DNA of 60,492 nucleotides from Mesorhizobium sp. ORS 3359 (GCA_000824845.1 CCNC01000063.1:1-60492), one strand, 5' to 3'; shown: positions 1-9,334, numbered from the stretch's first letter. Translations and numbers: made by a program. Notes: generated by a model from the sequence alone, not told the origin.

Positions 1-109
1 AAGGGGAGAAGGGAAGGTCGCCCCAATCATTTGGACTATCGTCACGATTGCTGCACTATGATGGTGCATAGGCATACATCGAAACCACAGGGCAGGGAGA
101 AACGCCGGA

Positions 110-1309
110 TTGAAGCGGGCCGAGATCCAGAAGCCGGGGCAGCGCCTGTTCGGCCTGTCGACGCCGCTCAGGGCTGCCGTCATCCCGCCGCTGTCGGCTG
201 CGCGCTGGCTTCTGGTCCTGATTGTCGCCGCCGGCGTCTATTTCTTCCACGGCTTCCTGTTCCCGGTTCTGGCCGCGCTCGTCATCGCCTTCGCCAGCTG
301 GCCGCTCTACCGCCGCCTGCTCGTCGCCGTCGGCGGCAACCGCACCATAGGCGCGACGCTCGCGATCCTCTTCATCCTCACCTTCCTGGTGGTGCCGATC
401 GCGCTGGCCGGCACCTATGCCATCAACGAGCTGCGCGAATGGGTGGTCTGGGCGATCGAGACCAACCGCCACGGCGCAGTGACACCGGGCTGGATTGCCA
501 CCATGCCGGTCATCGGCGAGTGGCTGAACGGGCAATGGACGGCCTATCTCGGCCATCCCGGCGGCATCGGCGAATTGATCCAGGCGGTCAGCGGCTCCAA
601 TATCGGAAACATCTATCGCGGAGCTTTGGCTGCTGGCGGCAGTGCCTTCAGCCTGCTGCTGACGCTTTTGTTCATGATGATCGCGCTGTTCTTCGCCTAT
701 CGCGACGGCGAGTCTTTCGCGGCCCAGGTCGATCGCTTGGGCGAGCGCATCCTGCCGACGCGCTGGGAGCGCATCTCGCGCGTCGTGCCGGCGACCATCT
801 CCTCGACCGTGACGGGCATGACCATCATCGCCATCGGCGAGGGCCTTGTGCTTGGCGTCGCCTACTGGCTCGCCGGTGTGCCGTCGCCGGTGACACTTGG
901 CGCGCTCACCGGCATCATGGCGCTGATCCCGGGCGGCGCGCCCCTCTCCTTCACCCTGGTCTCGATCTACCTCGCGGCCAGCGGCAAGCTGTTCGCCGGC
1001 CTTGCCCTGTTCACATGGGGCGCGGTCGAGCTCTTCATCGTCGACAAGACGGTGCGGCCCAAGCTGGTGGGCGGGCCGATCAAGCTGCCTTTCCTGCCGA
1101 CCTTTTTCGGTCTGATCGGCGGCGTCAAGACGATGGGCTTCCTCGGCCTGTTCATCGGCCCGGTGCTGATGGCCCTGCTCGTCGCCATCTGGCGCGAATG
1201 GCTGCGCGAGGTGGAATTGATGGACGAGATTCCCCCGGTCGCCGATCACACCGGCGCGCCGTCCCAGATCGAGGCGGCGGCCGAGCCGAGGAAGATTCAG
1301 GCCGGGTGA
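110..1309 (+). CDS. AI-2E family transporter (PF01594-type membrane permease)
   Basis: A 399-residue polytopic inner-membrane protein. Several hydrophobic segments are clear: two near residues 25-65, one near 75-105, and a dense group over roughly 175-350. The Gly/Pro-rich stretch 'ALIPGGAPLSFTLVSIYLA' near residue 270 is typical of the AI-2E transporter superfamily. Family members export or exchange small molecules or ions, and the autoinducer-2 name fits only a few of them, so the substrate is unknown. The start is a TTG preceded by GGGAGA at about 9 bases. The 3' end overlaps the convergent DMT transporter gene by 13 bases. Family assignment is good; function is not determined. Confidence 0.85.
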   Translation: MKRAEIQKPGQRLFGLSTPLRAAVIPPLSAARWLLVLIVAAGVYFFHGFLFPVLAALVIAFASWPLYRRLLVAVGGNRTIGATLAILFILTFLVVPIALAGTYAINELREWVVWAIETNRHGAVTPGWIATMPVIGEWLNGQWTAYLGHPGGIGELIQAVSGSNIGNIYRGALAAGGSAFSLLLTLLFMMIALFFAYRDGESFAAQVDRLGERILPTRWERISRVVPATISSTVTGMTIIAIGEGLVLGVAYWLAGVPSPVTLGALTGIMALIPGGAPLSFTLVSIYLAASGKLFAGLALFTWGAVELFIVDKTVRPKLVGGPIKLPFLPTFFGLIGGVKTMGFLGLFIGPVLMALLVAIWREWLREVELMDEIPPVADHTGAPSQIEAAAEPRKIQAG

Positions 1310-2193
1310 ACCACGGCAAGCGCCGCCCGCCTCTTGCGGCCCTCATGCAATTGCCACAGCGAATGCGCCACCAGCGTCACGATCAGGATCGTGCCGCCGA
1401 TCAGGCTGTTGCGCGTGGGAGCCTCGGCGAAAATCAGCCAGACCCAGATCGGCGCCAGCACGGTCTCCAGAAGATAGAACATCGCCACCTCCGGCCCCGA
1501 AATGTATTTCGGTCCATTGGCGAGGCAGAAGAACGAGATCGGCATGATCACGGCGCCGTTGAAGATGATCCACCACGGCGCGTTCACGTGAAATCCTTCG
1601 CCCGAAACCATGAAGGCGGCGAGCGCCAGCGGCAGGATGACGCCAACCAGCCCGGTGAAGCCCATGTCCTTGCCGCTGGCGCGCGAGATGGTGATGGCGA
1701 GCGCAACGAAGAAGGCCGAGCAAAGCGCCATGAAGTCACCGAACAGATGCCCGGTTCCGACCGAGCCGCCGACGATGATCAGCACGCCGAGGATCATCGC
1801 CAGCATGGCGATCACGGTCGCAATCCGCGGTCTTTCCTTGAGGAAGAGCCACGACAGCAGCGCCGCGAAAACGGTGTTGAAGGCCAGGATGAAGACAAGG
1901 TCGGCGGTCGATGTGTGATAGACGGCCGTGACGAAGCTTATGCCGGTCAAACCGTAGCAGACAGCCACGGCAAGTCCCGGCCAGCCCGGGATCAGCTTCG
2001 GCGCGTACCTGTCCAGCGACCTCCAGATCGCCCACATCACCAGCCCTGCCAGCAAGGTGGTGCCGGTGCGCAGCAGCATGATCGTCCAGGGTGCGCCGTC
2101 GGCGAGCCGGATCAGCGGTATGTCGACGGTCAGTGTGAGGCCACCGATGGCGGTGATCAGCAGACCTTTTTGGTGGTCGGTATTGGTGGACAT
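1297..2193 (-). CDS. DMT-superfamily (EamA-type) transporter
   Basis: A 298-residue inner-membrane protein with about ten hydrophobic helices arranged as two EamA-like halves, the usual drug/metabolite transporter architecture and length. It starts at MSTNTDHQKG; an upstream in-frame start would add seven residues that look like leader. The N-terminal half includes 'LLRTGTTLLAGLVMWAIW' and the C-terminal half 'SGPEVAMFYLLETVLAPIW', the second-repeat signature region. Such proteins usually export amino acids or related metabolites; the substrate cannot be read from sequence. It is convergent and slightly overlapping with the AI-2E gene, and its neighbour bpt lies upstream on the same strand 126 bases away. 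Confidence 0.88.
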   Translation of the reverse strand: MSTNTDHQKGLLITAIGGLTLTVDIPLIRLADGAPWTIMLLRTGTTLLAGLVMWAIWRSLDRYAPKLIPGWPGLAVAVCYGLTGISFVTAVYHTSTADLVFILAFNTVFAALLSWLFLKERPRIATVIAMLAMILGVLIIVGGSVGTGHLFGDFMALCSAFFVALAITISRASGKDMGFTGLVGVILPLALAAFMVSGEGFHVNAPWWIIFNGAVIMPISFFCLANGPKYISGPEVAMFYLLETVLAPIWVWLIFAEAPTRNSLIGGTILIVTLVAHSLWQLHEGRKRRAALAVVHPA

Positions 2194-2318
2194 GCGGGCA
2201 ATCTCGCAAAGCAATCTTGAGGACGCGCAAAGCGGCTATGCCGGGTCCTTCCAGCCTGACGGCCGAAAGACCAGCGTCCTCCTCCTTGAAACAGTTTAAG
2301 GGTGAAGCGTTGGGCGGC

Positions 2319-3083
2319 TCAGCGACTGACCGCTTCGTGGTCGTAGCGTTCCCAGCCCTTCGGGCCGAGATGCTCCTGCGGCATGAATCGCATCTTATAG
2401 TTCATCTTGCGCGAGCCGTTGACCCAGTAGCCGAGATAGACGTGGGGCAAGCCCATCGCCTTGGCGCGGGCGATATGGTCGAGGATCATGAAGGTGCCGA
2501 GCGAGCGGTCCTCGAGGTCAGGATTGAAGTAGGAATAGACCATCGACAGGCCGTCGGCCATCTTGTCGGTCAGCGCCACGGCGATCAGTTCGCCCTGGCC
2601 TTTGCCGGTTATGAAGGTGTCGGGGCCACGACGCCTGTATTCGATGATCTTGGTGTCGACATGCGTGTCCTCCACCATCATCGCATAGTCGAGCACGGTC
2701 ATGTCCGACATGCCCCCGCGGCGATGGCGGGCGTCGAGATAGCTGCGGAAGAGCGAGTATTGCTCGGTCGAAGGCTGCGCGTCATGCATGGCGCCGACGA
2801 GATCGGCATTGTGCTGGATGACGCGGCGCATGTTGCGGCTGGGATCGAATTCCTGCGCCAGGATGCGCACCGACACGCAGGCGCGACAGGACTCGCAAGC
2901 CGGGCGGTAGGCGATGTTCTGCGAGCGCCGGAAGCCGCCTTGCGTCAACAGGTCGTTCATCTCCGGCGCCTTGTCGCCGACAAGGTGCGTGAACACCTTG
3001 CGCTCAAACTGTCCCTCCAGGTAGGGGCACGGCGACGGCGCGGTCAGGAAGAACTGCGGCGACTGGGTAGGATGCTGCGTCAT
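2319..3083 (-). CDS. bpt: aspartate/glutamate leucyltransferase Bpt
   Basis: A 254-residue cytosolic aminoacyl-tRNA-protein transferase that adds leucine from Leu-tRNA to N-terminal Asp or Glu, marking proteins for ClpS/ClpAP degradation (bacterial N-end rule). The N-terminal ATE domain shows '[17 protein letters not shown]' and the paired cysteines '[12 protein letters not shown]' (about residues 62-73); the C-terminal domain includes '[18 protein letters not shown]'. Length and motifs match the alphaproteobacterial Bpt family. The ATG start is followed directly by MTQHPTQSP. The gene reads the same way as the RDD gene upstream, 148 bases away. Confidence 0.95.
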   Translation of the reverse strand: MTQHPTQSPQFFLTAPSPCPYLEGQFERKVFTHLVGDKAPEMNDLLTQGGFRRSQNIAYRPACESCRACVSVRILAQEFDPSRNMRRVIQHNADLVGAMHDAQPSTEQYSLFRSYLDARHRRGGMSDMTVLDYAMMVEDTHVDTKIIEYRRRGPDTFITGKGQGELIAVALTDKMADGLSMVYSYFNPDLEDRSLGTFMILDHIARAKAMGLPHVYLGYWVNGSRKMNYKMRFMPQEHLGPKGWERYDHEAVSR

Positions 3084-3231
3084 CTAATCTTGGAAACGCT
3101 CCTGCGAATCGCCCTACCTTTGGCCCGGCCGACGAAAAATTCAACAGGATTGTGCGGCCGCGGCGGCCCAAGCCTGTTCATATTTGGGCACAGGCGGCGC
3201 AGCGGTTCGATGGACGCGACCCTGGACACCG

Positions 3232-3702
3232 TCAGATGTCGGTGCGGGTGACCACGGTGCCGAGCAAAAGGTCGTGCAGCGTGCGCTTGCGGTCGGAAAA
3301 CAGCGTGACCAGCAGCACCAGCGGCGTCAGGATGACGTTGCCTGCCCAGAACAGAACGGAATGCACCACCGCCGTCATGCCGTCTATGCGGCTGCCGTCG
3401 AGCTTCTCCAGGCGGATGCCCATGATCTTCATGCCGGTCGTCGCCTGGTCACGGCTGGCCAGCGTGTTCCAGATGTAGAGGATGGCGACCATCGGCACCA
3501 GCACCGAAAACAGCGCCCAGCCGAGGCCGAAGGTCAAAAGCCCGAGAATGGCCACCAGTATGGCAAAGGGAATGGTCAGCAGCGCGACGAAGAAGTAGTC
3601 GAGCAGGAAGGCAAAGATCCGCCTTGTCCGCACCCCGCGATAGGCGCGGGTGTCCTCGAACCTGGTCGTAATGATCTCACCATCCAAAACGCGTGCGTTC
3701 AT
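3232..3702 (-). CDS. RDD family membrane protein
   Basis: A 156-residue protein starting at MNARVLDGEI. The RDD domain begins near residue 20 with 'VRTRRIFAFLLDYFFVALL', carrying the Arg and Asp residues that name the family, and has three hydrophobic helices (about 30-55, 60-85 and 120-145). The short segment 'DQATTGMKIMGIRL' between helices is also typical. RDD proteins are small inner-membrane proteins, some implicated in Na+/H+ exchange, but most have no assigned role. Frames upstream of this ATG add 17 unlikely residues. It is followed downstream on the same strand by bpt, a common rhizobial neighbour pair. Confidence 0.9.
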   Translation of the reverse strand: MNARVLDGEIITTRFEDTRAYRGVRTRRIFAFLLDYFFVALLTIPFAILVAILGLLTFGLGWALFSVLVPMVAILYIWNTLASRDQATTGMKIMGIRLEKLDGSRIDGMTAVVHSVLFWAGNVILTPLVLLVTLFSDRKRTLHDLLLGTVVTRTDI

Positions 3703-3808
3703 GTCCGTTCCTCGATCGCCGCATCCGCATAAGGATGCCTGCCGCATTCTCAAATGGTGAGAGTGGCCCGGAATTCAAGCAACGTGCCTGCGGGCAGGCG
3801 GCGTGATC

Positions 3809-4486
3809 TCAGAAAATGCCGGGACAGAGTCTGTAGCGAACCCGCCCGAGATAGTGACGATATTCTTCCGTCAGCGCCAGGATGCGTTCCTCGCGCAGGA
3901 TGCGATGGACCTGGAATAGGGTGATGATCGCGTAGACGGTGAAATTGTAGAGCGAGAAGCTCGACAGCAGGAACAGGATGTGTCCCGCCAGGTAGCCCGC
4001 ATAGATCGGATGCCGTACGTAGCTGTAGGCCCCGCCGGTGACGACGCCGCGATTGGCGGGCAGGATGGCGAAGGAGCGGCCGAGCGACATCTTGCCCCAG
4101 ATCACCAACCAAAGGGCCAGGAACTGCAGCGGCGCCGCGACATACAGCGGAATGATGGCGGTGCCCTCCTGAAGCGAGACGAGGCCCGAGCCGAACCCCG
4201 CCGTCAGCGAAATGAATACCGTGAAAGGACTCCAGTCGCGGACAATCGGCCGCCGCGCCAGAAGCAGCCAGATGAAGGTAAGCGTCTCGGAGATCGTCAG
4301 CAGCAGGACGTTGAGGCGGCCCGGATCGACGATGACGTTGTTCACGCCGCGATAGACGAAGATCGCGGCGACGAGCAGCGCGATGAAACGAAATAGGCCT
4401 TCACGCAGATCCACGAAGACCGGGTGGGCCTGTAGGTCAGACAGGAAACCAGTCGCTGTGCCAGGCAAGGTATCGCTTTTGGACAT
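3809..4486 (-). CDS. isoprenylcysteine methyltransferase-like integral membrane protein
   Basis: A 225-residue polytopic membrane protein of the ICMT/phospholipid methyltransferase-like group. Transmembrane segments are evident at about residues 30-50, 60-80, 90-115, 120-145 and 165-195. The signature 'YVRHPIYAGYLAGHIL' near residue 160 holds the RHPxY element, followed by 'EERILALTEEYRHYLGRVRYRL', which corresponds to the SAM-binding E-x-x-L region of the family. The methyl acceptor is unknown; in bacteria it could be a lipid or a small thiol. A second, shorter member of the same superfamily lies at 20852-21400. The 191-base gap to sthA upstream should hold divergent promoters, but I see no convincing site. 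Confidence 0.8.
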   Translation of the reverse strand: MSKSDTLPGTATGFLSDLQAHPVFVDLREGLFRFIALLVAAIFVYRGVNNVIVDPGRLNVLLLTISETLTFIWLLLARRPIVRDWSPFTVFISLTAGFGSGLVSLQEGTAIIPLYVAAPLQFLALWLVIWGKMSLGRSFAILPANRGVVTGGAYSYVRHPIYAGYLAGHILFLLSSFSLYNFTVYAIITLFQVHRILREERILALTEEYRHYLGRVRYRLCPGIF

Positions 4487-4677
4487 GAAAACTCAGCCAC
4501 CCCCGTAGTTCCCTCGCTTATCACCATTGCACGCAAGCGTTGCCGTCAGGTTAAGTTCACGGCTCATATGGCCGCTTCCTCCAGATTTTCCGCGGTAGGC
4601 AGGCGCGATAGGCAGTTGAATATGACGCCGCCGCCGGATTAGCTTGTTGCGGCGCACAAGATGCGGGGAAGGGGTTC

Positions 4678-6066
4678 ATGGATTACGACATGCTGGTCAT
4701 CGGCAGCGGCCCTTCGGGACGCCGCGCCGCCGTGCAATCGGCCAAGCTGGGCAAGTCCGTCCTGGTGGTCGACCGGGGCAGGCGTCTGGGCGGCGTGTCG
4801 GTGCATACCGGCACCATTCCGTCGAAGACGTTGCGCGAGACCGTGCTCAACCTCTCGGGCTGGCGCGAGCGCGGCTTCTACGGCCGCGGCTACCGGGTGA
4901 AGCAGGACATTTCGATCGGCGATCTGGTCGAACGGCTGCACAAGACCCTCGACCACGAGGTCGAGGTGTTGCAGCACCAGTTCATGCGCAACACCGTGAG
5001 GAGCGCGCGCGCCGCGGTTAAATTCCTCACGCCGAACAAAGCCAGCCTGACCGCGGACAATGGCGATTACAGCGAGATTGGCTTTGCCAACGCGCTGATT
5101 GCCGTCGGCACCCGGCCGCACCGGCCGGCCGACGTGCCCTTCGACAGGAAGCGGATCTTCGACAGCGACGAGATGCTGGAACTCCACCACCTGCCGCGCA
5201 CACTGACGGTTATCGGCGCCGGCGTCATCGGCGTCGAATATGCCACCATCTTTTCGGCGCTCGACGTGCCGGTGACCTTGGTCGAGCCGCGCAACTCCAT
5301 CCTGGATTTCATCGACCGCGAGATCGTCGACGACTTCATCCACCAGATGCGCGACCGCGGCATGACCATCCGGCTCGGCAGTCCGGTCAAGGAGATCGCC
5401 TCCAAACCCGACTATGCCGAGGTGACGCTCGCCGACGGCCGCACCATCCGCTCCGAGATGGTGCTCTACGCCGCCGGCCGCACCGGCAACATCGCCAGCC
5501 TCGGCCTCGAGGCGGTCGGCATCGAGGCCGACGCCCGAGGCCGGGTCAAGGTCGATCCGCAGACCTTCCAGACCAGCGTGCCGAACATCTACGCGGCCGG
5601 CGACGTCATCGGCTTCCCGAGCCTTGCCTCGACCTCGATGGAGCAAGGGCGGGTGGCGGCATGCCACGCCTTCGGCGTCAACCTGCCGCCGCCGCCGGAG
5701 AGCTTTCCCTATGGCATCTACGCCGTGCCGGAGATCTCGACGGTCGGTCTGTCGGAAGAGCAGGTGCGCGAGAGCGGCGATGCTTATGAGGTTGGTCTGG
5801 CGCGTTTTCGCGAGACATCGCGCGGCCATATCATGGGCGTCTCAAGCGGTTTCCTGAAGCTGTTGTTCTCGGTCGAGACGCGCCGCTTGCTTGGCGCCCA
5901 CATCGTCGGCGAGGGCGCCACCGAGCTCATTCATATCGGCCAGGCGGTGATCAATCTCGGCGGCACGGTCGACTTCTTCGTCAACAACACCTTCAACTAT
6001 CCGACGCTGGCGGAAGCCTACAAGATCGCGGGCCTGGATGCCTGGAACCGGATGGGACGGTGGTAG
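4678..6066 (+). CDS. sthA: soluble (Si-specific) NAD(P)+ transhydrogenase
   Basis: A 462-residue flavoprotein of the pyridine nucleotide-disulphide oxidoreductase family. It has the FAD dinucleotide motif 'MLVIGSGPSGRRAA' at residues 4-17, an NAD(P) motif 'VIGAGVIGVEYA' near 178, and the C-terminal dimerisation domain ending near 'YPTLAEAYKIAGLDAWNR'. The redox-active CxxxxC of lipoamide dehydrogenase is replaced by 'TGTIPSKT', which is characteristic of SthA and excludes a disulphide reductase. The enzyme transfers hydride between NADPH and NAD+ in the cytosol and helps rebalance the pools. GGGGAAGGGG precedes the ATG. It stands as a single gene between divergent and convergent neighbours. 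Confidence 0.93.
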   Translation: MDYDMLVIGSGPSGRRAAVQSAKLGKSVLVVDRGRRLGGVSVHTGTIPSKTLRETVLNLSGWRERGFYGRGYRVKQDISIGDLVERLHKTLDHEVEVLQHQFMRNTVRSARAAVKFLTPNKASLTADNGDYSEIGFANALIAVGTRPHRPADVPFDRKRIFDSDEMLELHHLPRTLTVIGAGVIGVEYATIFSALDVPVTLVEPRNSILDFIDREIVDDFIHQMRDRGMTIRLGSPVKEIASKPDYAEVTLADGRTIRSEMVLYAAGRTGNIASLGLEAVGIEADARGRVKVDPQTFQTSVPNIYAAGDVIGFPSLASTSMEQGRVAACHAFGVNLPPPPESFPYGIYAVPEISTVGLSEEQVRESGDAYEVGLARFRETSRGHIMGVSSGFLKLLFSVETRRLLGAHIVGEGATELIHIGQAVINLGGTVDFFVNNTFNYPTLAEAYKIAGLDAWNRMGRW

Positions 6067-6130
6067 AATTCCTCGAGCCGTCACAGGCCGAGCCGCCTCT
6101 AAAGGCGGCATTGCCCGGAGCCGGGCGCGG

Positions 6131-6802
6131 TCAGGCCGCAGGCATAGGACCTGCCAGCCACTGCCGCGCGATCGCGGCGTCCGCATCGCCGAATTCATGG
6201 CCCGAAGCAACGATGCGCGCGTCGACCTCGGCGCGGCGTTCGCTGAACAGCGTCACCAGCGCCGGGGCGAATGGCCCGTAGGTTTGGTCGGCGGCGCCGG
6301 CGATGATCAAGACCCGCGTTCCGCCGAGATCGGTCATCGGCGAAGTGTCGAGCACCGGCATCGCTCGTAGAAGCGCCGCCTGCCGGACCAGGCCGGGATG
6401 GAGCAGCATCAGGCTGGAGACGACGTTGGCGCCGTTCGAATAACCAAGGAAGGCCGCGCGCTGCAGGTCGAGGCCATGGCGCACCGATGCTTCCACGGCG
6501 AATTCGGCATAGGCGCCGGTCTCGTCGCGGATGCTGGCCTGTTCGAAGCTTGTCGGCGTGATTCGCTCGAACCAGCGGAAGCCGTCGTCCTGGGGGATGC
6601 GCCCACGCGCGGCAACCAGCGTCGCGTCAGGCGCGATCTTCTCTGCAAGCGGGATGAGCGTCGTTTCGTCCACACCCGATCCGTGCAGCACAAAAAGGCA
6701 TTTGCCGGTCGACCTTGGCGGCGTCACCACGCGGTAGCGAAAGCCTAGGCCGCCGTGCAGGATACTGTTTTCGTCACTATATTCGGACACGCTCACATCC
6801 AT
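6131..6802 (-). CDS. alpha/beta hydrolase (carboxylesterase/phospholipase-like)
   Basis: A 223-residue cytosolic alpha/beta hydrolase. The oxyanion region 'CLFVLHGSGVDETTL' lies near residue 33, the nucleophile elbow 'FLGYSNGANV' near 138 supplies Ser in G-x-S-x-G form, 'RVLIIAGAADQTYGPF' near 178 supplies the acid, and 'IVASGHEFGDAD' near 207 supplies His. It resembles the predicted esterase/YpfH-like group often annotated as phospholipase/carboxylesterase. The substrate is not identifiable. It is convergent with sthA across 64 bases containing a short perfect stem (6092-6109) without a T-run, and divergent from the OpgC gene. Confidence 0.85.
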   Translation of the reverse strand: MDVSVSEYSDENSILHGGLGFRYRVVTPPRSTGKCLFVLHGSGVDETTLIPLAEKIAPDATLVAARGRIPQDDGFRWFERITPTSFEQASIRDETGAYAEFAVEASVRHGLDLQRAAFLGYSNGANVVSSLMLLHPGLVRQAALLRAMPVLDTSPMTDLGGTRVLIIAGAADQTYGPFAPALVTLFSERRAEVDARIVASGHEFGDADAAIARQWLAGPMPAA

Positions 6803-6912
6803 TTGATTCCATGAGAGATTCGTTGATTTGCCGGCTTCAAAACGGAATATTTTCGCGCTCCGCGAAAGTTGATTGAACCAGGCGCATTTCAGTCCGTTTC
6901 AGCGCCGATACA

Positions 6913-6926
6913 CCTCCCGCGGGAGG
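6913..6926. promoter_or_regulatory. 14-bp perfect palindrome upstream of the OpgC gene
   Basis: CCTCCCGCGGGAGG is its own reverse complement and lies 69 bases before the OpgC start and 111 bases before the divergent hydrolase start. It could be a regulator site. In such GC-rich DNA a 14-bp palindrome can also arise by chance. No -35/-10 pair is convincingly placed around it. Confidence 0.3.
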
Positions 6927-6994
6927 AATCGAAGCGGTGCGCCCCGGGGGTCGCATTGCTGGCTATGAACAACCAGCTTTGAGGCCTTTTGTCG

Positions 6995-8191
6995 ATGACC
7001 ACCCCTGTTTCCAACGAACGCGACAAGCGTATCGGAGAGCGTGACACACGTATCGACGTGCTGCGCGCGCTCGCGCTGCTCACCATCTTCGTCGACCACG
7101 TGCCGGGCACGGTCTTCGAGAATTGGACCTACAAGAATTTCGGCTTTTCCGACGCGGCCGAAGCTTTCGTGCTGATATCCGGCATCTCGGTGGCGCTGGC
7201 CTACGGCACGAAGTTCAAGCCGGGCGGCCGCCTGCTCGCGACCCTGAAGATGTGGCGGCGCGCCGGCGTGCTCTACATCGCCCACATCGTCATCACGATG
7301 GTGGTGATCGCGCTGTTTTGCGCCGCCGCGCTGTTCGCGCACCGGCCGGAAATGCTGACCATGATCAACATCGAGCCCTTGATGAAGAACACCCCGCAGG
7401 TGCTGCTCGGCATCGTCACGCTCGGCCACCAGCTCGGCTACAACAACATCCTGCCGGTCTATGCGGCGCTGCTTCTGGCGGCGCCGGCTTTCGTGCTGTT
7501 CGTCAGCTATCGGCCGGTGACGGCGCTGATCGTGTCAGGCCTGCTCTGGGTCTTCGCCGGCATCTGGCAGATCGCGCCGCCGAACTACCCGGAGCCTGGC
7601 CTCTGGTTCCTCAACCCGCTGTCCTGGCAGTTCCTGTTCAACATAGGCCTTGCCGCCATGCTGCATGTGAAGCGGGGCGGGCGGATCCCGGCCAATCCGT
7701 GGCTGCTGGGCGCCGCCGGCATCTACGTGGTTGGTGCGGCGATCTGGGTGCACAGCCCGCTCTGGGGCCAGATCACCTGGTTCAATCTGCCGGTGGTGAT
7801 CGGCGGCTTCGACAAGACCTTCCTGTCGCTGCCGCGGCTGTTGCACATTCTCTCGGTCAGCTACCTGATCGTCGCGTTGCCGGCTGTCTCCAACCTCTTT
7901 CGCGTCCGGCCTGACAATCCGCTTGCCATTCTGGGCAAGCGCTCGCTGCCGGTGTTCATCGCCGGCACGCTGCTTGCGATGGCGGCGCAGGTGCTGAAGC
8001 TGATCAACCCGGGCGGCCCGGCTTACGATACGCTGCTGATCGCGGCCGGCATCGCCATGCAGTTCGCGCTTGCGCTCTACCTTGAATGGCTTGCCGGTCT
8101 TGGGCCGTCCCGCGCCAAGGAAGCGCGCGGGGAGGCTCCAAACAGGCCGTTCGGCGCGCAGCCGGTGCCGGCAAGGGCGGGAGGATACTGA
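6995..8191 (+). CDS. OpgC-family membrane acyltransferase
   Basis: A 398-residue polytopic protein with about ten hydrophobic segments, matching the OpgC protein family (PF10129), acyltransferase-3-like enzymes that modify osmoregulated periplasmic glucans, for example by succinylation. The N-terminus carries 'RIDVLRALALLTIFVDHV' with the catalytic-type Arg/His arrangement (R-x-D...DH) of membrane acyltransferases, followed by 'NFGFSDAAEAFVLISGIS'. I place the start at the ATG of MTTPVSNERD; a TTG two codons upstream is possible. No opgG/opgH or cyclic glucan synthase lies nearby, so the acceptor polymer is inferred from family only. Isolated rhizobial copies are common. Confidence 0.88.
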   Translation: MTTPVSNERDKRIGERDTRIDVLRALALLTIFVDHVPGTVFENWTYKNFGFSDAAEAFVLISGISVALAYGTKFKPGGRLLATLKMWRRAGVLYIAHIVITMVVIALFCAAALFAHRPEMLTMINIEPLMKNTPQVLLGIVTLGHQLGYNNILPVYAALLLAAPAFVLFVSYRPVTALIVSGLLWVFAGIWQIAPPNYPEPGLWFLNPLSWQFLFNIGLAAMLHVKRGGRIPANPWLLGAAGIYVVGAAIWVHSPLWGQITWFNLPVVIGGFDKTFLSLPRLLHILSVSYLIVALPAVSNLFRVRPDNPLAILGKRSLPVFIAGTLLAMAAQVLKLINPGGPAYDTLLIAAGIAMQFALALYLEWLAGLGPSRAKEARGEAPNRPFGAQPVPARAGGY

Positions 8192-8254
8192 AGCAATTCC
8201 AGGAGAGGTGCGGAGCGGTTTTCCGCTCGCAATTGCGCGACGCCGCAAGAGCGC

Positions 8255-9334
8255 TCAGCCTATGCGGGCCGGGCCGGTTGAGGCTCTGACGATCAGCTCG
8301 ACACCCATCGTCTCGCGCCGCACCGTACCGTCATGGTCGAGGATCATGCGCGCGGCGCGGCGGCCGATCTCGGTGATCGGCTGGGCGATCGTGGTCAGCG
8401 CGGGCGTGCACAGCGCGCCGTCCGGCACGCCGTCGAAACCGACGATGGAGACGTCGCCGGGGACGTCCAGGCCGCGCGCTTTCAGCCAGTCGATGGCGAT
8501 CAGCGCCATGCGGTCCGACATCGCCAGGATGGCGGTTGGCGGTTCGTCCTTGGCGAAGATCGCCTCAAGGCCGGCCCTGGTGCTCTTTTCCTCGTTCTCG
8601 GTCTCGTAGACCGGGATTTTCGTCGTATCGATACCGAAGCGGGCAAGCTCCTCGAAATAGCCGGCAAGGCGGTCGCGTGTTCCGGTGTAGAGCGCGCCGC
8701 GCACGATGTCCGGCGTGGCGAAGCCGGTGCGGTTGTCGGCGAAGGCCAGCGACAGCACCGCGAACCGGCGATGGCCGAACTCGGCCAGATGGCGTGCGGC
8801 CAGCCTTGCGCCCGCGACATTGTCGACGCCGATGGCCGAGACGGTCTCGTCCTGGAAGCCGAGTTCCAGCGCCACGAAGGGCAGCCTTCGCTCGCGCGTC
8901 AGGTCGACAAGGCGCGAGCCGCCTTCGATGCAGAACAGGATGAAGCCGTCGACAAGCGCGCTCTGGATGTTCCAGGCAAGCTTCTCCTGGTTGGCGGCCG
9001 ACACCAGAGCGATGCCCGCGCCGGTGGCGTCGCAGGCTTCTGAGATACCGCCCATCATCACGCGGGCGAAAGGATCGTCGAAGAAATAGGAGAGGGGCTC
9101 GGTGGTGGCGACGCCGATGGCGTTGACCTTGCCTGCGCGCAGCAGCCGGCCTTTCGGGTCCGGTCCGGCATAGCCCATCTGCTCCGCCACCGCCTTGACC
9201 CGTTCGCGCACTTCGGCGCGCACGATCTCGGGCCGGCTGAAGACATTGGAGGCCGTACCATGCGAGACGCCGGCGGCCTTGGCGATGTCGGCCAGCCTGA
9301 TCGGTCTTGCCTGGCCTTCGAGGAGTGATGCCAT
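8255..9334 (-). CDS. LacI-family transcriptional repressor
   Basis: A 359-residue DNA-binding regulator. The LacI helix-turn-helix occupies residues 13-35 ('LADIAKAAGVSHGTASNVFS'), followed by the hinge helix near 50-65 and a periplasmic-binding-protein-like effector domain (about 70-340) ending in 'VSIVGFDGVPDGALCTPALT', a typical LacI/GalR segment. RBS GGAGG lies just before the ATG. It is divergent from two tandem small genes, and a TTGRATCGATYCAA palindrome occurs three times between and before them. A predicted promoter on this strand (TTGAAT at 9418-9413, 17-base spacer, TAGATG at 9395-9390) lies within one operator, so autorepression is likely. The inducer is unknown, and no sugar transporter or enzyme gene is adjacent. 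Confidence 0.93.
   Translation of the reverse strand: MASLLEGQARPIRLADIAKAAGVSHGTASNVFSRPEIVRAEVRERVKAVAEQMGYAGPDPKGRLLRAGKVNAIGVATTEPLSYFFDDPFARVMMGGISEACDATGAGIALVSAANQEKLAWNIQSALVDGFILFCIEGGSRLVDLTRERRLPFVALELGFQDETVSAIGVDNVAGARLAARHLAEFGHRRFAVLSLAFADNRTGFATPDIVRGALYTGTRDRLAGYFEELARFGIDTTKIPVYETENEEKSTRAGLEAIFAKDEPPTAILAMSDRMALIAIDWLKARGLDVPGDVSIVGFDGVPDGALCTPALTTIAQPITEIGRRAARMILDHDGTVRRETMGVELIVRASTGPARIG

Noticed and set aside
110..1309. Autoinducer-2 quorum-sensing exporter
   Set aside because: The family name is historical; nothing here (no luxS, lsr genes) supports AI-2 transport.
31..2220. Very long plus-strand reading frame (about 729 codons) spanning the AI-2E and DMT genes
   Set aside because: It is open because of high third-position GC in the real genes; the translation is Arg/Ala/Pro-rich with no domain, while two well-defined transporters occupy the same DNA.
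4639..5829. 396-codon minus-strand frame opposite sthA
   Set aside because: Antisense shadow of sthA; no RBS and no recognisable protein family.
4678..6066. sthA as a defective lipoamide dehydrogenase (missing CxxxxC)
   Set aside because: The TGTIPSKT form is normal for soluble transhydrogenase, not a loss of function.
6092..6109. GCCGCC-TCTAAA-GGCGGC stem between sthA and the hydrolase gene as a terminator
   Set aside because: No T-run on either strand; six GC pairs are not enough in such GC-rich DNA.
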